Assembly (NCBI RefSeq): GCF_028200735.1
Contig: NZ_JAQKPV010000005.1
Coordinates: 236,847-300,846, forward strand
Direction: 5' to 3'
DNA length: 64,000 nucleotides
Source of the DNA: Streptomyces sp. ACA25
GTDB lineage: Bacteria; Actinomycetota; Actinomycetes; Streptomycetales; Streptomycetaceae
The notes beneath the pieces were generated by a model. That model ran no database searches. It saw only the letters and a list, made by a program, of their open reading frames with translations, and was not told the DNA's origin. Positions within the stretch are counted from its first letter, which is position 1; each line of letters begins with the position of its first letter. Positions 8,068 to 17,172 of the stretch are shown one piece after another. A program made the position numbers and the translations under genes.

Positions 8068-8943
8068 TCATGGGCGGCGGCCGTGATCGGCGGCGTAGGC
8101 GGTGAAGACCTCACGGGTCGGGGCACCGGAGTGGAGGAAGTACTGGTCGAGGACGCCGCCGAGGTCGTCCAGGGCTTCGTTCAGTACGGCGGAGGCGAGC
8201 CGCACATCGGCTCGCGGGGACTCCTGACCCTGCTCCGCCAAATCGGCCGCGTAGCCGAGGACAGAGGCCAGGGAGGCACTGTCCGGGCCGTCGTGGAAGT
8301 AGTACGTCTCGGAGTACTGGGAGAGGTCGACACGGACCTGGAGCACCGCGGTCGTCAGGCTGTCCAGCATGGTGGCCGCGGCAGGGGAGTCGAGGCGTGC
8401 GAGCTGTCCGTCGGCGCCGGCTGTGCGGAGCGCGGCCAGCCGGGCGGCCAGGGTGCGCCGACGTTGCAGAGCGGGCGTGATCTGCGAGACCCAGGAGACG
8501 GACGCCGAAAGCAGGGCGAAGCCGATGAGGGCCTGGAGCGGTGTCACGGCGCGCAACCAGGCGTCGTCAGGGACGATGTCGCCGAAACCGAGGGTCGCCA
8601 CCACGACGAGGGACAGGTAGAGGGCGTCGAGTGCGTCCAGCCGTTCACTGGGGTTCAGGCCCGGGTCGAAGGAGAACGCTCCGGGGAGGAACGGCCAGTA
8701 GACGAGCGCCCAGCCGAGCACGAGCAGGACGGTCCAGAGGACGATGACCAGCACGGTGCCGGCCGGCCCTGCCGTGCCGATCAGCTTGCCGCGCGCGTCG
8801 ATGCGGCGGAACATGCGCCAGATCACCCGGATCACCCGTTCGCTGAGCGCACCGTGGCCGAACGGATGCCAGAGCGTGTGGAATATGTCCCGCAGTGCGA
8901 GGAGTATCAGCCCAGCGCCCACGACCGAGATCCACCAGTGCAT
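8068..8943 (-). CDS. Two-pore-segment potassium channel family protein
   Basis: The 291-residue protein has an N-terminal membrane helix (MHWWISVVGAGLILLALRDI), a second around GTVLVIVLWTVLLVLGWALV, a pore loop with filter-like TLGFGD (Thr117 to Asp122) and a final helix FALLSASVSWVSQI. The filter matches the T-x-G-Y/F-G-D signature of K+ channels. A cytoplasmic C-terminal domain of about 130 residues follows, with no RCK/TrkA nucleotide fold that I can see. It probably passes K+ or another cation across the plasma membrane. It stands alone, with its own upstream region. Confidence 0.8.
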   Translation of the reverse strand: MHWWISVVGAGLILLALRDIFHTLWHPFGHGALSERVIRVIWRMFRRIDARGKLIGTAGPAGTVLVIVLWTVLLVLGWALVYWPFLPGAFSFDPGLNPSERLDALDALYLSLVVVATLGFGDIVPDDAWLRAVTPLQALIGFALLSASVSWVSQITPALQRRRTLAARLAALRTAGADGQLARLDSPAAATMLDSLTTAVLQVRVDLSQYSETYYFHDGPDSASLASVLGYAADLAEQGQESPRADVRLASAVLNEALDDLGGVLDQYFLHSGAPTREVFTAYAADHGRRP

Positions 8944-9019
8944 TGCTTCTCCTGTTCGGCGTCGCCGGACATCCCCACCCGCGAGCCTACGAGCACCCTC
9001 GCGGCCCGGGTGCGTGACA

Positions 9020-9049
9020 GGCCCGGGGCGGCCCGGGGTGGCCCGGGGC
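9020..9049. repeat. Three tandem 10-bp repeats
   Basis: GGCCCGGGG followed by C, T and C repeats three times just past the stop of the leftward alkB-like gene. Each unit holds CCCGGG, so the array can fold; it may help to end transcription. Confidence 0.5.
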
Positions 9050-9053
9050 GGGG

Positions 9054-9722
9054 TCAGGGTGGGTGGGGGAGGCCGCTGACGCGGAGGGTGAGGTTGAGGC
9101 GGCCGGTGAGGCCGAGTGCGGGCGGAGCGGTGCCGGGGTGGGTGCGGGGAACGCCGTGGTACGCCAGGCGGGAAGGGCCGCCGAACACGAACAGGTCGCC
9201 GCTGTGCAGCTCCACGTCCGTCCAGGGACGGGTGCGGGTCCTGGGGTTGCCGAAGCGGAAGACACAGGTGTCGCCTAGGCTGAGGGAGACCACCGCGGCG
9301 TCGGACTTCTCGTCACTGTCGCGGTGCATGCCCATGCGGGCTCCGGCGTCGTAGAAGTTGATCAGCGCGACGTCGTAGTCGAGGGACTCGGCGCGGGGTG
9401 CGTGCTGCCCGTACGCCGTCGTGACGCCTTCGCGTGCCAGCCGGCCCAGCCAGTCGGGGAACGGCTTCACCGGTGCGCCGTCCCCGTCGATCACGGTGCG
9501 GGCGTAGCGGTAGGGCGCCCAATGCCATCCCAGGCAGACCTGCCGAGCGCTCATCTCCCCGCCGCCGGGGGTGCGGACCGTGCGCAGCCCGGCGGGCGGC
9601 CTTGCCCACTCCCGGCAGGCGTTCACCAGATCAGCCTGCCGGGCGGGGGCCAGCCAGCCCGGGACGTGCACCGCGCCGGGTGCGATCTCGGCGCGGCTCC
9701 TGGGGAACAGTGCGTCGCTCAC
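9054..9722 (-). CDS. alkB: AlkB-type 2-oxoglutarate/Fe(II) dioxygenase
   Basis: The 222-residue protein has the complete AlkB active site: HRD (His133, Asp135) and His189 in LAYHGVPR bind Fe(II), and the RLNLTLR motif (Arg208, Asn210, Arg214) binds 2-oxoglutarate and contacts the damaged base; Asn122 and Tyr124 in NFYDAG are also typical. It should repair 1-methyladenine and 3-methylcytosine in DNA by oxidative demethylation. Length is normal for bacterial AlkB. It is a single-gene unit between the channel gene and the iron importer. No Ada box was searched for systematically. Confidence 0.88.
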   Translation of the reverse strand: MSDALFPRSRAEIAPGAVHVPGWLAPARQADLVNACREWARPPAGLRTVRTPGGGEMSARQVCLGWHWAPYRYARTVIDGDGAPVKPFPDWLGRLAREGVTTAYGQHAPRAESLDYDVALINFYDAGARMGMHRDSDEKSDAAVVSLSLGDTCVFRFGNPRTRTRPWTDVELHSGDLFVFGGPSRLAYHGVPRTHPGTAPPALGLTGRLNLTLRVSGLPHPP

Positions 9723-9776
9723 GTCCCCAGTGTGCTCCCGGCGCGAGTGGGCGCGGGTCGACGGGGGTGGAGGGGA

Positions 9777-9823
9777 GACCGGGCCGCCGCAGGCCTACGG
9801 CGTGGGTCTACGGCGGCCCGGTC
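9777..9823 (-). terminator. Terminator of the siderophore importer operon
   Basis: Arms GACCGGGCCGCCG and CGGCGGCCCGGTC (13 bp, perfect) enclose a 21-nt loop, 20 nt past the stop of the substrate-binding gene; near-complementary G/C flanks extend the stem. Confidence 0.65.
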
Positions 9824-9842
9824 TTCCCCGTCCGGCTGCCGG

Positions 9843-10859
9843 TCAGCCGACGAGGGCGGTCTCGATCTCGTCGAGGATGAGGTTCGCGGCGGTGTAGCCG
9901 ATGCCGAGGAACCACAGCTGGTCCTCGACGTGGAAGACCTGGTCGTTCTGCACGGCGGTCATGCTCTCCCACAGCGGGCCGTTGAGCGCCTTCTCCTCGC
10001 CGGACTTCTCGGCCGAGCCGTAGGAGGTGTAGAAGATGACGTCGCCGTCGGCCAGGTCGACCTGCTCGGGGCTGACCTCGACGGCGAAGCCGTCCTCGGC
10101 GTCCTCGACGATGGCGGGGCGGCCGAGGCCGAGGTCCTCCAGGATGGTGCCGATGTAGTTCTGCCGGCCGTAGAGACGGGTGTCGCCGCCCTCGATGAAG
10201 CGCAGGATGCTCACCTCGGTCTGCGCGGCGGTGTCGGGGCCGCCGAGCGCCTCGGTGATCTCGGCCGCGTGCTCCTGGTACTCGGCGATGACGCTCTCGG
10301 CCTCGGTCACCTTGTTGAGGGCCTCGGCGTGCAGGAGGAAGTTCTCCTTCCAGGGGCCGCCGGGCTGTTCGGTGAAGACGGTCGGGGCGATCCCGGTCAG
10401 GTCGTCGTAGCGCTCTTCGTCCCGCACCACGCTGCCGATGATCAGGTCGGGTTCGAGGGCGAGGATCTGTTCGAGGTTGGGGTTGCCGATGGTGCCGACG
10501 TTCTCGATGTCCGCGACCTGATCCTGGGGCAGGTAGTCGAGGAAGCCGCCCTCGACGTCGGCGTGCACGGTGCCCACCGGCCGCACGCCGAGGGTGATGG
10601 CGGAGTCCAGCTCGGCGGTGTCCAGCACGACGACGCGCTGCGGGTTCCCCGGGACCTCGACGTCGCCCATGACGGTCTGGACGGTGCGGGTACCGTCGGA
10701 GCCGCCGGCGTCGTCGGTGGAGCCGGACCCGGAGTCCGCGCCGGGTCCGGAGTCCGCGCCGCTGTCGTCGCTGCCGCAGGCGGACAGCGCGAGGGCGGAG
10801 GCCAGGACGACGGCGGTGGCCGTGAGGGTTCGGCGGCGGGTGGTACGGGTGGTGCGCAT
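9843..10859 (-). CDS. Ferric-siderophore ABC importer, substrate-binding lipoprotein
   Basis: The 338-residue product starts with a basic signal sequence and lipobox ending LALSAC (Cys28), so it is tethered outside the membrane. The mature part is a FecB/BtuF-like periplasmic-binding fold: TVMGDVEVPGNPQRVVVLDT, LALEPDLIIGSVVRDEERY and the closing FLGIGYTAANLILDEIE helix are typical of proteins that bind iron-loaded siderophores. It is the last gene of a four-gene operon; its ATG shares one base with the stop of the ATPase gene. Which siderophore is bound cannot be read from the sequence. Confidence 0.88.
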   Translation of the reverse strand: MRTTRTTRRRTLTATAVVLASALALSACGSDDSGADSGPGADSGSGSTDDAGGSDGTRTVQTVMGDVEVPGNPQRVVVLDTAELDSAITLGVRPVGTVHADVEGGFLDYLPQDQVADIENVGTIGNPNLEQILALEPDLIIGSVVRDEERYDDLTGIAPTVFTEQPGGPWKENFLLHAEALNKVTEAESVIAEYQEHAAEITEALGGPDTAAQTEVSILRFIEGGDTRLYGRQNYIGTILEDLGLGRPAIVEDAEDGFAVEVSPEQVDLADGDVIFYTSYGSAEKSGEEKALNGPLWESMTAVQNDQVFHVEDQLWFLGIGYTAANLILDEIETALVG

Positions 10860-11797
10860 CAGGGAGTGGCCTTTCGGAGGGGTACCGGGTGGTCAGGTGA
10901 CGGGGCAGGCTGCGGGGGCGTGCCCGGGACGACGAGCGGTCCGCCGGTCACGGGGTCGGGGATGATGACGGAGTTCAGGCCGAAGACCTCGCGGACCAGG
11001 TCCGTGGTGACGATGTCGGCGGGCGGGCCCTCCGCGACGATCCGGCCGTCCTTCATGGCGACCAGATGGCCGGCGTAGCGGGCGGCCTGGTTCAGGTCGT
11101 GCAGCACCATGACGACGGTGCGTCCCTCGGCGTGGTTGAGCTGCCGCACCAGGTCCAGCACCTCCATCTGGTGGGCGATGTCGAGGTACGTGGTGGGCTC
11201 GTCGAGCAGCAGCAGGTCGGTCTCCTGGGCCAGGGCGAGGGCGATCCACACCCGCTGCCGCTGGCCGCCGGACAGTTCGTCCACCGGCCGGTCGGCGAGC
11301 ACGGTGACGTCGGTGCGGGCCATGGCCCGGTTCACGGCCTGTTCGTCGGCCTCGGACCACTGCTGCCACCAGTGCTGGTGGGGCTGCCGGCCGCGGGCGA
11401 CGAGGTCGGCGACGGTGATGGCCTCGGGCGCCACGGGGGACTGCGGCAGCAGCCCGATGGCGCGGGCGATCTGCCGGGTGGGGGTGCGGTCCAGCTCCCG
11501 GCCGTCGAGCAGCACCGCACCGCCGCGGGGCTTCAGCAGCCGGCCGAGGGCGCGCAGGGTGGTGGACTTGCCGCAGGCGTTGGGGCCGACGATGACGGTG
11601 ACCTCGCCGTCCGGGACGGCCAGGTCGAGCGTGTCGACGACGGTGCGGGCGTCGTAGCCCAGGGTCAGCTCGCGGGCGGTGAGGCGGGACGGGCGGGCGG
11701 AGCCGGTCGCAGGGGCGGGGGCAGGGGCGGGGGCAGGGAGGGGGTCGGGGGCCGGCGGGTCGGTCGTGGCGGATGCCGGCGGCGGGTTCGCGGTCAT
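10859..11797 (-). CDS. Ferric-siderophore ABC importer, ATP-binding protein
   Basis: After a Pro/Ala-rich leader of about 40 residues the protein has Walker [11 protein letters not shown], the Q-loop at LLPQSPVAP, signature LSGGQRQR, Walker [13 protein letters not shown] and switch His in MVLHDLNQA. The sequence is of the FepC/FhuC class that powers iron-siderophore or vitamin B12 uptake. The ATG at 11797 overlaps the stop of the upstream permease (ATGA). The long open frame beyond it is the shadow of that permease. The low-complexity leader is unusual and may be a linker only. Confidence 0.9.
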   Translation of the reverse strand: MTANPPPASATTDPPAPDPLPAPAPAPAPATGSARPSRLTARELTLGYDARTVVDTLDLAVPDGEVTVIVGPNACGKSTTLRALGRLLKPRGGAVLLDGRELDRTPTRQIARAIGLLPQSPVAPEAITVADLVARGRQPHQHWWQQWSEADEQAVNRAMARTDVTVLADRPVDELSGGQRQRVWIALALAQETDLLLLDEPTTYLDIAHQMEVLDLVRQLNHAEGRTVVMVLHDLNQAARYAGHLVAMKDGRIVAEGPPADIVTTDLVREVFGLNSVIIPDPVTGGPLVVPGTPPQPAPSPDHPVPLRKATP

Positions 11798-12900
11798 GCC
11801 TTGCCTCCGGTGCGGTTGTTGACGATGAGCCACAGCAGGTACGGCGCGCCGATGGCGGCGGTCAGGACGCCGACGGGCAGCTCGACGGGGAAGAAGAGCA
11901 GGCGGGCAAGCAGGTCGCCGAGAACGACGATGAACGCCCCGGCGAGCGCCGAGCAGAGCAGCGGGATCTGTGCGGTGCGGGTCAGCCGGCGGGCGATCTG
12001 CGGGGCGAGCAGAGCCACGAAGTCGACCGGTCCGGCGGCTCCGGTGGCGAGCGCGGCCAGCACGACGCCGAGCCCGGCCAGCCCCAGCCGGGTGCGGCCG
12101 AGCCGAACGCCCAGCGCGGTGGCGGTGTCGTCGTCGAGGGAGACGGTGCGCTGGGCGCGGGCCGCCCACAGCACGGCGGGCAGCAGCACCAGCAGCGCCA
12201 GGCCGAGCGGGACGGCGTGATCCCAGCCGCGGCCGTTGAGTGAGCCGGTCATCCATACCTTGGCCTGCTGGGCGGCGAACTGGTCGCCCTTGGTGAGGAA
12301 CAGCTGGGTGACGGAGCGCAGCGCGACGGCGAAGCCGATCCCGATGAGCACGAACCGCGCGGCGTGCAGCCCGCCGCGCCAGGCGAAGGCGTAGACGAGC
12401 CCGGCGGCCAGCAGCCCGCCGGTGATGGACAGGTACGGCAGCACGGCCGCGGAGGCCAGGCCGAAGGTCATGGCGCCGACCGTCACGGCGGCGGCCCCGT
12501 GAGTGACGCCGATGATGTCGGGGCTGGCCAGCGGGTTGCGGGCGACGGTCTGGATCAGTGCCCCGGCGATCCCGAGGGCGGCCCCGACCAGGAGGCCGAC
12601 GACGAGGCGCGGCAGCCGCAGCCGCCCGACCAGCAGCTCGTGCTCGGAGGGCAGGCCGAGGACGACCCGGACGACGTCGGCGGGGGAGACGGTGGTCTGC
12701 CCGACGGACAGCCCGGCGACGCAGGCGGCGGCCAGCAGCACGGCCAGCGCGCCGGCCACCAGTGCCGCCCGGCGGTGCAGCAGGAACGACGCCCGGCCGG
12801 CCCGTACCAGGGTGTACCCGGTGGGGCGGACCGGTCCTGCGGGCCGGGAGTGAGCGGGGGAAGCAGCCCTGGAGGCGGGGGCGGCGGGGGGTGTGGTCAT
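11794..12900 (-). CDS. FecCD-type siderophore permease, second subunit
   Basis: The 368-residue membrane protein belongs to the FecCD family: repeated helices ([40 protein letters not shown]), the diagnostic [16 protein letters not shown] segment, and the [19 protein letters not shown] coupling region that docks the ATPase, ending in [19 protein letters not shown]. It pairs with the permease encoded just upstream to form the membrane channel of the importer. Its ATG overlaps the stop of that gene by 4 nt. Confidence 0.9.
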   Translation of the reverse strand: MTTPPAAPASRAASPAHSRPAGPVRPTGYTLVRAGRASFLLHRRAALVAGALAVLLAAACVAGLSVGQTTVSPADVVRVVLGLPSEHELLVGRLRLPRLVVGLLVGAALGIAGALIQTVARNPLASPDIIGVTHGAAAVTVGAMTFGLASAAVLPYLSITGGLLAAGLVYAFAWRGGLHAARFVLIGIGFAVALRSVTQLFLTKGDQFAAQQAKVWMTGSLNGRGWDHAVPLGLALLVLLPAVLWAARAQRTVSLDDDTATALGVRLGRTRLGLAGLGVVLAALATGAAGPVDFVALLAPQIARRLTRTAQIPLLCSALAGAFIVVLGDLLARLLFFPVELPVGVLTAAIGAPYLLWLIVNNRTGGKA

Positions 12901-13985
12901 GCGGCGGCCACTCTGCTGCGGCGGACCAGGGCGATGAGGAAGGGGACGCCGATCAGGGCCGTCATGACTCCGGCGGGCACTTCCGAGGGCGGGAAGATCA
13001 CCCGGCCGATGACGTCCGACACCAGCAGGATGACCGGGCCGAGCAGGGCGGAGAGCGGGAGCAGCCAGCGGTGGCCGCTGCCCACCAGGGCCCGGGCGAG
13101 GTGCGGGACGGCGAGGCCGACGAAGGCGATGGGCCCGGCCGCGGCGACGGCCACGCCGGTGAGGACGGCCGCGCCGAGACCCCCGGTGATGCGGACCGCC
13201 GCGATGTTCTGGCCCAGGCCGCGGGCCACGTCGTCGCCGAGCGCGAGGGCGTCCAGGCCGCGGGCGGCCCGCACCACCAGGGCGATGCCCACCAGCAGGA
13301 ACGGCCAGATCTGGGCCGCGATCTCGGCGTCCCGGCCAGAGAGCGAACCGATCTGCCAGAACCGGAACTCGTCCAGGGTGGCGGCCCGGGTGGTCAGCAC
13401 GGCGGCCACCACGGAGGCGAGCAGCGCGTTGATCGCCGCGCCCGCCAGCGCCAGCTTCACCGGGGTCGCGCCGCCCCGGCCGCGGGCGGCGATGGTGTAG
13501 ACGACGACGGCCGCGAGGCCGGCCCCGGCGAAGGCGAACCAGATGTAGCCGGCCAGGGTGTGCACGCCGGCGAAGGCGATGGCCAGCACCACCGCCACCG
13601 CGGCGCCCTGGCTGATGCCGAGGATGCCGGGCTCGGCGATCGGGTTGCGGGTGAGTCCCTGGAGGACCGCCCCGGCCAGTCCGAGCGCGGCGCCGACCAT
13701 GATCCCGACGAGGGTGCGGGGCAGCCGCATCTCCCGGACGACCTGGGCGGCGATGTGGCCGCCGTCCCCCGGTCCGCCACCGCCGCCGGACAGCAGCGCG
13801 TGCCAGACCTCGCCCGGTGCCAACGGGCGGCTGCCGACGGAGAGGGAGAGCAGTACCGCGGCAAGCAGCGCGAGAGCCGCGGCCACGAGCCAGCCGGTGC
13901 GCCGGACGGCCGTGCTGCCGCGCGGGCGGCGCGGACGACCCGGGCGGCGCGTGCGACGCACGTGTCTCGGGGCGACAGCCGGCAT
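12897..13985 (-). CDS. FecCD-type siderophore permease, first subunit
   Basis: The 362-residue protein is the first gene of the importer operon. After a basic cytoplasmic leader rich in Arg it has the FecCD pattern: [13 protein letters not shown] [59 protein letters not shown] and the end [19 protein letters not shown]. About nine or ten membrane helices are expected. An iron box lies about 75 nt before the start, so the operon should be shut off by the iron-loaded DmdR1 encoded at 56 kb. Confidence 0.9.
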   Translation of the reverse strand: MPAVAPRHVRRTRRPGRPRRPRGSTAVRRTGWLVAAALALLAAVLLSLSVGSRPLAPGEVWHALLSGGGGGPGDGGHIAAQVVREMRLPRTLVGIMVGAALGLAGAVLQGLTRNPIAEPGILGISQGAAVAVVLAIAFAGVHTLAGYIWFAFAGAGLAAVVVYTIAARGRGGATPVKLALAGAAINALLASVVAAVLTTRAATLDEFRFWQIGSLSGRDAEIAAQIWPFLLVGIALVVRAARGLDALALGDDVARGLGQNIAAVRITGGLGAAVLTGVAVAAAGPIAFVGLAVPHLARALVGSGHRWLLPLSALLGPVILLVSDVIGRVIFPPSEVPAGVMTALIGVPFLIALVRRSRVAAA

Positions 13986-14058
13986 GGGATCCTCAGGGCA
14001 GCGGGCAGCGGGTGTGCGGGCAGGGGCCGTTCGGGCAGGGGAGCACCCACCGCCCAGC

Positions 14059-14077
14059 TTAGGTTAGGCAGCCCTAA
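14059..14077. promoter_or_regulatory. Iron box (DmdR1/IdeR operator)
   Basis: TTAGGTTAGGCAGCCCTAA matches the 19-bp DtxR/IdeR-type iron box at nearly every position. It lies 74 nt before the importer start at 13985 and 32 nt before the divergent HAD gene at 14109, so it may control both. Confidence 0.85.
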
Positions 14078-14108
14078 GTATAAGCGTGCGCCGGGGCACA
14101 ATGGGGCC

Positions 14109-14753
14109 ATGGTCTCCATAACGCCGACGGTCGGATTCGACCTCGACATGACGCTGATCGACTCCCGCCCCGGGATCCACGCCGCCTACCGCGAGCTGTC
14201 CGCCGCGACCGGGGTGCACATCGACGCCGATCTGGCCGTCTCCCGGCTGGGACCGCCCCTGGAGCACGAGCTGGCGCACTGGTTCCCCGCCGGGGAGGTT
14301 CCCGTCGTCGCCGACCGCTACCGGGAGCTGTACGTGGAGCACGCCATCGAGCCGACCTTCGCCCTCCCCGGTGCCCGGGAGGCGATCGCCGCCGTGCAGG
14401 GACACGGCGGCCGGGCCGTCGTCGTCACCGCCAAGCACGGCGTCAACGCCAAGCTGCACCTGGACCATCTCGGCCTGGCGGCGGACGCCCTGATCGGCTC
14501 GCTGTGGGCGGAGGCCAAGGGCGAGGCGCTGCGCGAGCACGGCGCGCAGGTCTACGTCGGGGACCACGTGGCGGACGTACGCGGGGCGCGAGCCGCCGGC
14601 GCGCTGGCGCTGGCGGTGCCCACCGGGCCGTGCGACGCGGCCGAACTGCGCGCGGCGGGCGCGGACGTGGTGCTCCGTGATCTGACGGAGCTGCCCCGCT
14701 GGCTGGACGGATGGCTGGCCGCGGGCGGCCCGGCGGGAGCCGGGGCGGCCTGA
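14109..14753 (+). CDS. HAD-superfamily hydrolase (phosphoglycolate phosphatase-like)
   Basis: The 214-residue protein has HAD motif I FDLDMTLIDS (nucleophile and acid/base Asp), motif II in VVTAKHG, and motif III in YVGDHVADVRGARAAG. The cap region of about 70 residues fits the phosphoglycolate phosphatase/phosphonatase subgroup. Substrate is not predictable. It is transcribed away from the siderophore importer, and the shared iron box suggests iron-linked control, which is inference. The ATG at 14109 is the first in-frame start after the box. Confidence 0.8.
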   Translation: MVSITPTVGFDLDMTLIDSRPGIHAAYRELSAATGVHIDADLAVSRLGPPLEHELAHWFPAGEVPVVADRYRELYVEHAIEPTFALPGAREAIAAVQGHGGRAVVVTAKHGVNAKLHLDHLGLAADALIGSLWAEAKGEALREHGAQVYVGDHVADVRGARAAGALALAVPTGPCDAAELRAAGADVVLRDLTELPRWLDGWLAAGGPAGAGAA

Positions 14754-14776
14754 CCCCCGGCTCCGGCCGGCGCTGC

Positions 14777-15199
14777 TCAGCGGGTGCGGGCGCCCGCCCG
14801 GAGCGCGGCGTACTGTGCGGCGGCGAAGGTGGCGACGACCGCGGCCTGCAGCACGATCCAGACCGCTCCGGCGGTGCTCGGCTCCAGCCACAGCGCCAGT
14901 GCGGCGATGCTCAGCACCACCCACCCGAGGTTCGCCTCGACGATGCACAGGGACCAGAACGGGCGGGGACGCTGCGGGCGTGCCTGGGCGCCGACGGCCG
15001 CGCCGTACAGCAGCAGGAGGGCGCCGAGGGCGAGGAGCAGTGTGGAGTCCAGCCCGAGGAACCGGCTCAGGGGCCCGGAGAGGGCCAGGTAGGCCAGCCC
15101 GTTGACGCCGGTGACCACGGCGTCCAGGGCCAGCCATCGCCGCAGCCGGAGGTGCGCGGAGGCGCCCCGGGCAGAGGTGCCGGGGAAGAGAGTGGACAT
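14777..15199 (-). CDS. Small integral membrane protein, four predicted helices
   Basis: The 140-residue product has a basic N-terminal stretch and four hydrophobic segments: WLALDAVVTGVNGLAYLAL, LLLALGALLLLYGAAVGA, CIVEANLGWVVLSIAALAL and AVWIVLQAAVVATFAAAQYA. I recognise it only as a type common in actinobacteria with no known function. GGAAGG lies upstream of the ATG. It is convergent with the HAD gene, with 23 nt between stop codons. Confidence 0.65.
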   Translation of the reverse strand: MSTLFPGTSARGASAHLRLRRWLALDAVVTGVNGLAYLALSGPLSRFLGLDSTLLLALGALLLLYGAAVGAQARPQRPRPFWSLCIVEANLGWVVLSIAALALWLEPSTAGAVWIVLQAAVVATFAAAQYAALRAGARTR

Positions 15200-15312
15200 G
15201 CGGCATCGGCCTTCCGGGAGAGGGATACGGGCCAGGGCCCTTCCCGGTAACCGTGCCGCGTGGCCGCCCGCCCGTCGATGACCTCGGAGGTCATGCGGGC
15301 CCCGGGCTGGCG

Positions 15313-15591
15313 CTAACTGCCGGAGGGGGCGGCCGGCTGAGCCGGACCGGCGGCGGCGCGGGCGAGGCGGCGCTGCTCGGCCATGTCGCGGAGCAGGCCC
15401 GCACCCGCGACCGCGAAGCCCACGCCCATCAGCATCGACACCGCCCAGGCGGCCGACGGCAAGGGTTCGGTACCCAGGAACATCGGGACGAACGTCACGA
15501 GGGTGGCGATCGCGCCGATGGCGAAGAGGATTCCGCCGATCCGGACCAGCAGGTCTCCGGGCCGGCGCTCGGACTCAGGTGTGGTGGTCAC
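15313..15591 (-). CDS. Small membrane protein, two helices
   Basis: The 92-residue product has two hydrophobic segments (IGGILFAIGAIATLVTFVPMFL and WAVSMLMGVGFAVAGAGLL) and a basic, Ala/Pro-rich tail after DMAEQRRLARAAA. Acid and basic residues outside the helices suggest both ends are cytoplasmic. It resembles small conserved actinobacterial membrane proteins of unknown role. It is divergent from the cold-shock gene. Confidence 0.6.
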   Translation of the reverse strand: MTTTPESERRPGDLLVRIGGILFAIGAIATLVTFVPMFLGTEPLPSAAWAVSMLMGVGFAVAGAGLLRDMAEQRRLARAAAGPAQPAAPSGS

Positions 15592-15781
15592 GCAACCAGG
15601 GTAGTTCGTCAGACCGGTGGGCTTCGCAGCCGGGACGGCCCGGCGGCTCCCCGGCGCCGTGCTCCCGACAGCTAGCCTTGGAGTCGGCGGGCAGGACGAC
15701 CCGCTGCACCGTTACTCAGAAGGTTCAGGACGGATTTCGCCGGCCACAGGGCGGCCGGGACGACTGCGAGGACGAGGACAC

Positions 15782-16165
15782 GTGCCTACCGGCAAGGTCA
15801 AATGGTTCAACACCGAGAAGGGCTTCGGCTTTCTCTCGCGCGACGACGGCGGTGACGTCTTCGTGCATTCTTCCGTTCTCCCCGACGGCATGGACGGTCT
15901 GAAGCCGGGTCAGCGCGTCGAGTTCGGGGTCGTCGCGGGACAGCGCGGTGATCAGGCGCTGTCCGTCACCGTCCTCGATCCGACGCCCTCGGTGGCCGCG
16001 GCGCAGAGACGCAAGCCCGACGAGATGGCCTCGATCGTGCAGGATCTGACGACGCTCCTCGACGGGGTGGCGCAGCAGCTGGAGCGCGGACGGTACCCGG
16101 ACAAGCAGAGCGGCGCCAAGATCGCCGGGATGATGCGGGTGGTGGCCGACCAGCTCGACGTCTGA
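15782..16165 (+). CDS. Cold-shock-domain protein with C-terminal extension
   Basis: Residues 1-66 form a cold-shock domain: TGKVKWFNTEKGFGFLSRDD, with RNP1 KGFGFL and RNP2 DVFVHSSV, which bind single-stranded RNA or DNA. The 127-residue protein is about twice the size of classic Csp proteins; the extra half (DEMASIVQDLTTLLDGVAQQ to the end) looks helical and unrelated to RNA binding. GTG 15782 is where the conserved PTGKVKWF starts. It probably acts as an RNA chaperone in the cytoplasm. The long leader before it fits the habit of csp genes to be regulated in the 5' untranslated region. Confidence 0.9.
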   Translation: MPTGKVKWFNTEKGFGFLSRDDGGDVFVHSSVLPDGMDGLKPGQRVEFGVVAGQRGDQALSVTVLDPTPSVAAAQRRKPDEMASIVQDLTTLLDGVAQQLERGRYPDKQSGAKIAGMMRVVADQLDV

Positions 16166-16176
16166 CCGGCCCGCTT

Positions 16177-16253
16177 CCGCACGCCCCGGGGTCCCGCACG
16201 CCCCGGGGTTCACCCGCGCTTCCGCACGGCTCCGGCGTCCCGCCGGGGCCGTG
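16177..16253. terminator. Direct repeats and hairpin between convergent genes
   Basis: CCGCACGCCCCGGGGT occurs twice (16177-16192 and 16194-16209), followed by an imperfect hairpin CACGGCTCCGGC / GCCGGGGCCGTG at 16225-16253. It lies between the stops of the cold-shock gene and mqnD and probably ends transcription from both sides. Confidence 0.5.
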
Positions 16254-16281
16254 TGCCGTTGCGGTGCGGAGCCCGGGGCGG

Positions 16282-17172
16282 TCAGCTCAGCTGCGGCACC
16301 GGGGGCACCAGCCCCTGGTCCGCCGCCCGGGTCAGCAGCTCCCGTACGGCGGCCAGGCCTTCCGGGCCCAGGTCGGCGGTGAATTCGTTCACATACAGGG
16401 CGATGTGCTGCCCGGCCACGGCCGGGTCCATCTCCTGGGCGTGGGCCCGGACATAGGCGTGGGAGGCCGCCGGGTCGTCCCAGGCCCGGTGGACGGAGGC
16501 CCGGATGGCGTCGGTGATCTGCCGGAGCCGGTCCGCACCGAGGGAGCGGCGGGCGATGATCGCGCCGAGCGGGATCGGGTGGCCGGTCGTGCCCTCCCAG
16601 TACTCGCCCAGGTCGGCGAGGCGCCGCAGCCCGTAGTCCCGGTAGGTGAAGCGGGCCTCGTGGATGACCAGGCCGGCGTCCACCCGGCCGTCCCGCACGG
16701 CGGGCATGATCTCGTGGAACGGCAGCACCGTAACGTTCCCCACGCCGCCGGGCACGTGTTCCGCCGCCCAGAGGCGGAACAGCAGGTAGGCGGTGGACCG
16801 TTCGCCGGGCACCGCGACGGTGCGGCCGGTCAGGTCCGCGGCCGCGCGGACCGCAGGCGCCCCGGCCGCCTGGCCGGTGCCCCCGGCGTCCCGGGTGAGG
16901 ACCAGCGGCCCGCAGCCGCGTCCCAGGGCGCCGCCGCAGGGCAGCAGGGCGTACTCCTCGAGGACCCAGGGCAGGACGGCGTGGGAGACCTTCAGGATGT
17001 CGCCCTCGCCGCGTTCGGCGCGGCCGTTGGTGATGTCGATGTCCGCGTGGTCCACGTCGACGGGCGGGGCTCCGGGGATGAGCCCGTGGGCCCAGGCGTG
17101 GAACACGAAGGTGTCGTTGGGGCAGGGCGAGTACGTCAGGCTCAGCGGCCGGTCAGGCGTGCTCGGCGTCAT
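16282..17172 (-). CDS. mqnD: 1,4-dihydroxy-6-naphthoate synthase (futalosine pathway)
   Basis: The 296-residue protein begins LSLTYSPCPNDTFVFHAWAH, the signature of MqnD, and shows the periplasmic-binding-like fold typical of MqnA/MqnD (DILKVSHAVLPWVLEEYALL, VDAGLVIHEARFTYRDYGL). It turns cyclic dehypoxanthinyl futalosine into 1,4-dihydroxy-6-naphthoate for menaquinone. The ATG at 17172 lies inside the 3' end of the futalosine hydrolase gene (20-nt overlap), so the two are translationally coupled. Length is normal. Confidence 0.92.
   Translation of the reverse strand: MTPSTPDRPLSLTYSPCPNDTFVFHAWAHGLIPGAPPVDVDHADIDITNGRAERGEGDILKVSHAVLPWVLEEYALLPCGGALGRGCGPLVLTRDAGGTGQAAGAPAVRAAADLTGRTVAVPGERSTAYLLFRLWAAEHVPGGVGNVTVLPFHEIMPAVRDGRVDAGLVIHEARFTYRDYGLRRLADLGEYWEGTTGHPIPLGAIIARRSLGADRLRQITDAIRASVHRAWDDPAASHAYVRAHAQEMDPAVAGQHIALYVNEFTADLGPEGLAAVRELLTRAADQGLVPPVPQLS

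Noticed and set aside
9020..9049. Three 10-bp repeats considered as a CRISPR-like array
   Set aside because: The units are contiguous without spacers and simply G/C-rich.
9324..11078. Plus-strand 584-codon frame over alkB and the siderophore-binding gene
   Set aside because: Antisense to two strongly supported genes and without recognisable domains.
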